Assembly (NCBI GenBank): GCA_040386935.1
Contig: JAZKEQ010000016.1
Location: forward strand, 68,963-132,962
DNA from: JABMMZ01 sp040386935
GTDB taxonomy: Bacteria; Bacteroidota; Bacteroidia; NS11-12g; UBA955
DNA: 64,000 nucleotides
Direction: 5' to 3'
Part shown: piece after piece, positions 61,104 to 64,000 of the stretch
How the letters are laid out: every line of letters starts with the position of its first letter
Position numbering within the stretch: position 1 is the first letter of the stretch
Position numbers and translations under genes: made by a program
The notes under the pieces: model-generated
Databases searched by the model: none
Seen by the model: the letters and a program-made list of their open reading frames with translations, nothing else
Told to the model about the DNA's origin: nothing

Positions 61104-61765
61104 TCCTTTTTAAATACCCGACTTGTTACTTTTCTCAAAGGGTAAGAAAAGGTTACATAAAAATTGCGGCTATAGAATGATGGTTCATCTTTTAAGGCTC
61201 TGGCTCTTGGTGTTAAGTTTAATATGCCCCAATTGCATTGAAAAGACATAAAAGGACCTTCACTGCCCCAAAAATGGCCGAATACTTTAGCAACAGCACC
61301 CATATCATAGGCCTTGCGACTGTCTGAAGTATTGCCAAAACTCATTTGATAATTTCTTCTGAAAAGTGTGAAATGTCCAAAGATTGGCATACCGTAATAG
61401 GGGCCGATACCAATGCTTAATTTGTCTCTCAGTTTGCCTTTAAAAACATTGAGTTTTAGAGGGGCATCAATTCTGAATGACTGTACAGAAACCTTCTCTT
61501 TTCGGTCGTCATGTTGGAAATTGTAGCCCGATTGGGTAAATAGAAAAGATGGATTAAAAACCATGTTTCTGTAATTGATTTTTACAAACGCATCTGCACC
61601 TAAGCCATAGCTGAGGCGGGGTGAGGTTTGTGAAGAAGGATTGAAGTACATTGCGCTGATTCCAAGATCGGCACGCAAATAATAGTCCACTGTCTGAGCC
61701 TTTATCGACAATGTAAACAATAGCAATAAGGCAGACAGGAGGTAGTTAATAGTTTTAGTTTTCAT
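61100..61765 (-). CDS. Outer-membrane beta-barrel protein, PorT-like
   Basis: A 221-residue protein with a signal peptide (MKTKTINYLLSALLLLFTLS) and alternating strands with aromatic girdles (YYLRADLGISAMYFNPSSQ, FNPSFLFTQSGYNFQHD, FRIDAPLKLNVFKGKLRDKL, LSIGIGPYYGMPIFGHF, RNFYVTFSYPLRKV). The RIDAPLKLNVF strand is typical of the 'outer membrane protein beta-barrel' family that includes PorT. It is short, about eight strands. A transport or structural role is likely. A -7 box lies at 61777. It is convergent with uvrA. Confidence 0.85.
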   Translation of the reverse strand: MKTKTINYLLSALLLLFTLSIKAQTVDYYLRADLGISAMYFNPSSQTSPRLSYGLGADAFVKINYRNMVFNPSFLFTQSGYNFQHDDRKEKVSVQSFRIDAPLKLNVFKGKLRDKLSIGIGPYYGMPIFGHFTLFRRNYQMSFGNTSDSRKAYDMGAVAKVFGHFWGSEGPFMSFQCNWGILNLTPRARALKDEPSFYSRNFYVTFSYPLRKVTSRVFKKD

Positions 61766-61776
61766 TCGCCTGTAAG

Positions 61777-61784
61777 CAAATATA
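61777..61784 (-). promoter_or_regulatory. -7 promoter box for the beta-barrel gene
   Basis: TATATTTG on the minus strand matches TAnnTTTG exactly, 12 bp before the ATG at 61765. Confidence 0.6.
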
Positions 61785-61864
61785 CTAATAAAATGTGTTG
61801 AAAAAGCAAAGAATTGTCAAAAAAATGCTATTAATTGCCAGTGTTTTAGAGGGGATTCATCCAT

Positions 61865-62293
61865 ATGAGCATTGAAGTAATCAAAATAAAGGCGTTAAAA
61901 GAGAAAGAATTGGCATTTGCCATCAGACAGGAGGTATTTGTTGTAGAGCAGGAGGTGGATGCATCAGAGGAGTATGATACTTATGACGAGGCCTGTACCC
62001 ATTTTTTGGCCTATGTTGATGGAACACCTTGTGGAACAGCTCGTTGGAGATTCAAGGATGCCGGTATTATTAAACTGGAGCGCTTTGCTGTTCTGGCTTC
62101 ACACAGAGGCTTAGGCGTAGGGGCTGCACTTGTAAAAGCAGTGCTGGCCGATTTGCCATTGGCCGATAAGGTGATGATGCATGCCCAGTTGCACGCCATT
62201 CCTTTTTATTTGAAACAGGGATTTGAAATCTATGGTGAAGAATTTGAAGAAGCAGGCATCAGGCATTATGCTATGAAGCAGATTAAGGGTTAA
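61865..62293 (+). CDS. GNAT family N-acetyltransferase
   Basis: A 142-residue acetyltransferase of the ElaA-like GNAT type. The acetyl-CoA-binding signature is ERFAVLASHRGLGVGAALVKAVL (~residues 76-98; pattern R/Q-x-x-G-x-G/A), with preceding strands GTARWRFKDAGIIKLE and a closing IPFYLKQGFEIYGEEFEEAG that is the conserved GNAT C-terminal 'FYxKxGF' segment. The substrate is not known. It is monocistronic and followed by a repeat-rich gap. Confidence 0.93.
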   Translation: MSIEVIKIKALKEKELAFAIRQEVFVVEQEVDASEEYDTYDEACTHFLAYVDGTPCGTARWRFKDAGIIKLERFAVLASHRGLGVGAALVKAVLADLPLADKVMMHAQLHAIPFYLKQGFEIYGEEFEEAGIRHYAMKQIKG

Positions 62294-62348
62294 GTTAATA
62301 GTTATTGAGTTACTAAGTTATTTGTTGTAGCTAACAGAAAATCCTACT

Positions 62349-62478
62349 CATTCCTATCTCCTAACCCCTCATTCCTTTTATTGGTTAATTGTTACTAGAA
62401 GTCCAGATCCTTCGGGATTGGATCATCCCACTAATTCCTATCTCCTAACTCCTCATTCCTTTTATTGGTTAATAGTTA
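62349..62478. repeat. Two direct copies (~45 bp) of a T/C-rich repeat
   Basis: Copies at 62349-62394 and 62434-62478 share ATTCCTATCTCCTAAC, CCTCATTCC and TTTTATTGGTTAAT in the same order, differing at few positions; the distance is 85 bp. Confidence 0.85.
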
Positions 62479-62527
62479 TTAAGTTATTGGATAGTATAAC
62501 CTATGCTATAAGAACTCAGATGACAAT

Positions 62528-62552
62528 AAAAAACCCCGGCCTCCCGGGGTTC
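62528..62552 (-). terminator. Terminator of recA
   Basis: Arms AACCCCGG (62532-62539) and CCGGGGTT (62544-62551), loop cctc, with a T-run on the minus strand. 45 bp past the stop. Confidence 0.85.
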
Positions 62553-62596
62553 TTTACACACATTAATACAATTAATATTTCAGTCTATTAATTATC

Positions 62597-63637
62597 TTAT
62601 TCTTTATCGTCAGATTTCTCTTCCGGTATAGCCAGCGCACCGGCCATTAATTTATCTTTTAGTTTCTGTTCAATCTCTTTCCAAAGTTCAACATTGTCTT
62701 CCAGCAATTCTTTTACAGAGTCGCGACCCTGACCAAGTTTAGTGCCGCCATAACTGAACCATGAACCGCTTTTTTGAACAAGGCCATTGTCAACAGCTAA
62801 ATCAAGTACTTCACCCACACGTGATATACCGCGACCGTACATGATATCAAATTCGATAACACGGAAAGGAGGGGCCACTTTGTTTTTTGCTACTTTTACT
62901 TTTGTGCGGTTACCGCTAATTTCATCACCATCTTTTATCTGGCCGATTCTGCGGATATCTAATCGCACTGATGCGTAAAATTTCAATGCATTGCCACCGG
63001 TAGTTGTTTCAGGATTGCCGAACATCACACCGATTTTTTCTCTCAACTGATTGATGAAAATACAAATGCAACCTGTTTTGTTGATGGTACCGGTTAGTTT
63101 TCTCAAGGCCTGAGACATCAAACGGGCTTGTAAACCCATTTTGCTGTCACCCATATCGCCTTCAATCTCAGCTCTTGGAACCAAAGCAGCAACTGAGTCA
63201 ATCACAATAACATCAATAGCGCCAGAGCGAATTAAGTTATCGGCTATTTCAAGTGCCTGCTCGCCATCATCTGGTTGTGATATTAATAAATCACCTGTGT
63301 TGATGCCAAGTTTTTGTGCGTAAAATTTATCGAAAGCATGCTCTGCATCAATGAATGCGCAAAGACCGCCTTTTTTCTGGGCCTCAGCAATACAACTCAT
63401 TGCCAATGTTGTTTTACCACTGCTCTCAGGTCCGTATATTTCTATAATACGTCCTTTAGGAAAACCACCCACACCCAGTGCCATGTCTAAACCGAATGAG
63501 CCGGTAGAAATAACTTCTACTGCCACTACATTCTTATCATCCATTTTCATTACGACACCTTTGCCGTAACTCTTTTCCAATTTATCTATTGTAAGCTTTA
63601 ACGCTTTTAACTTCTCTGCATTCGAATCCGTTGCCAT
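62597..63637 (-). CDS. recA: Recombinase RecA
   Basis: A ~346-residue RecA that forms filaments on single-stranded DNA for homologous recombination and the SOS response. Walker A is IYGPESSGKTTLAMSC (~residues 68-83). The LRKLTGTINKTGCICIFINQ and QLREKIGVMFGNPETTTGGN segments are the L1/L2 DNA-binding loops. The ATG at 63637 (MATDSNAEKLKALKLTIDKL) is the natural start; a longer frame to 63673 adds 12 unconserved residues. A variant -7 box (TATCTTTA) lies just upstream. No LexA box was recognised. It is divergent from the ppx/gppA gene. Confidence 0.97.
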   Translation of the reverse strand: MATDSNAEKLKALKLTIDKLEKSYGKGVVMKMDDKNVVAVEVISTGSFGLDMALGVGGFPKGRIIEIYGPESSGKTTLAMSCIAEAQKKGGLCAFIDAEHAFDKFYAQKLGINTGDLLISQPDDGEQALEIADNLIRSGAIDVIVIDSVAALVPRAEIEGDMGDSKMGLQARLMSQALRKLTGTINKTGCICIFINQLREKIGVMFGNPETTTGGNALKFYASVRLDIRRIGQIKDGDEISGNRTKVKVAKNKVAPPFRVIEFDIMYGRGISRVGEVLDLAVDNGLVQKSGSWFSYGGTKLGQGRDSVKELLEDNVELWKEIEQKLKDKLMAGALAIPEEKSDDKE

Positions 63638-63861
63638 ATCTGTAAAGATACGAAATAAAAGCATTGTGCTCAAGGCTTATTCACATAATTGCGGAGATAT
63701 TCACAAGTTGTGAGTTGCAGAAAAAAGAATTGCTTAACGCATTATTAAGTTTAAGTACTTTTTTGTTACCGGCTTACATGTATTTTACCTTCATAATCTT
63801 TTTCAGTTTTCACATTGCCAATTTGAGTACAAGTAATCGTTATATTTTCAGAAAAACGTTG

Positions 63862-63869
63862 TATTCTTG
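63862..63869 (+). promoter_or_regulatory. Variant -7 promoter box before ppx/gppA
   Basis: TATTCTTG differs from TAnnTTTG at one base and ends 9 bp before the ATG at 63879. Confidence 0.35.
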
Positions 63870-63878
63870 CGCTAACCA

Positions 63879-64000
63879 ATGAAATTCGGTGCCATTGATA
63901 TAGGTTCAAACGGGGTGAGATTGCTGATAGCCCGTCCATTACAGCTGGATACAATAAAACCAGAGTGGAAAAAAGTAGAGTTTACACGTTTGCCGATTCG
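63879..64000 (+). CDS. Exopolyphosphatase/pppGpp phosphatase (Ppx/GppA), partial
   Basis: The frame starts at ATG 63879 and runs off the right edge after ~40 residues: MKFGAIDIGSNGVRLLIARP. The sequence A-I-D-I-G-S-N-x-x-R-L-L-I is the phosphate-binding loop of the Ppx/GppA family (ASKHA fold), which hydrolyses polyphosphate or pppGpp. Only the start is visible, so the two activities cannot be separated. Confidence 0.85.
   Translation, partial: MKFGAIDIGSNGVRLLIARPLQLDTIKPEWKKVEFTRLPI

Larger units (their letters stand above)
62294..62596. other. 303-bp gap before recA with short repeats; no gene seen
   Basis: The gap holds a cluster of direct repeats (62349-62394 and 62434-62478, plus TTAATAGTTATT-type pieces at ~62296 and ~62470), then the recA terminator. 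No frame with family character. Confidence 0.65.

Overview
The window looks like a chromosomal segment of a member of the Bacteroidota, outside Bacteroides itself. Evidence seen directly: a type IX secretion (T9SS) C-terminal sorting domain, TonB/PepSY and beta-barrel outer-membrane proteins, DUF1343 (NamZ), DUF4399 and YadS/TRIC family proteins, and many copies of the phylum-specific -7 promoter box TAnnTTTG shortly upstream of start codons. Genus cannot be told from the sequence.

Layout. 1-3.3 kb: two secreted surface proteins (one running off the left edge). 3.5-6.4 kb: carB. 6.5-10.6 kb: an iron/siderophore uptake locus (AraC regulator, TonB receptor, PepSY membrane protein). 10.6-14.1 kb: an outer-membrane-type protein, a lipoprotein beta-propeller and a polytopic membrane protein, with a duplicated terminator unit between the last two. 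14.2-29.7 kb: an accessory region, visibly A+T-richer in its first half. It holds a DUF3592-like membrane protein, a methyltransferase, a tight four-gene operon (AlkB-like dioxygenase, compact SF1 helicase, unknown coiled-coil protein, C-terminal methyltransferase), a 1.07 kb gene-free stretch with repeats, and a type I restriction-modification operon. Between hsdS and hsdR that operon carries an Abi_C-like gene and a pair resembling KwaA/KwaB of the Kiwa defence system. 30-64 kb: mostly housekeeping genes (ferredoxin, NlpC/P60, bcp, M23 peptidase, FAH-family hydrolase, 2-oxoacid dehydrogenase E2, peroxiredoxin, rimP-nusA, acyl-CoA thioesterase, fasciclin protein, namZ, dnaK, uvrA, recA, start of ppx/gppA) mixed with signal transduction and surface proteins.

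The best candidates for something undescribed are: (1) the four-gene AlkB-helicase-coiled-coil-methyltransferase operon at 15993-20776, which has the look of a defence or nucleic-acid-modification system; (2) the Abi_C plus Kiwa-like pair embedded inside a type I RM operon; (3) a leader upstream of the acyl-CoA thioesterase gene (45313-45465, minus strand) with a promoter, a cysteine-rich 24-codon ORF, a strong intrinsic terminator and a 9-bp competing antiterminator pairing, i.e. an apparent transcription attenuator; (4) an indel-free 21-bp minisatellite; and (5) a motif present three times, each time at the left side of an accessory gene block. No tRNA, rRNA, CRISPR array or intact transposase gene was seen.
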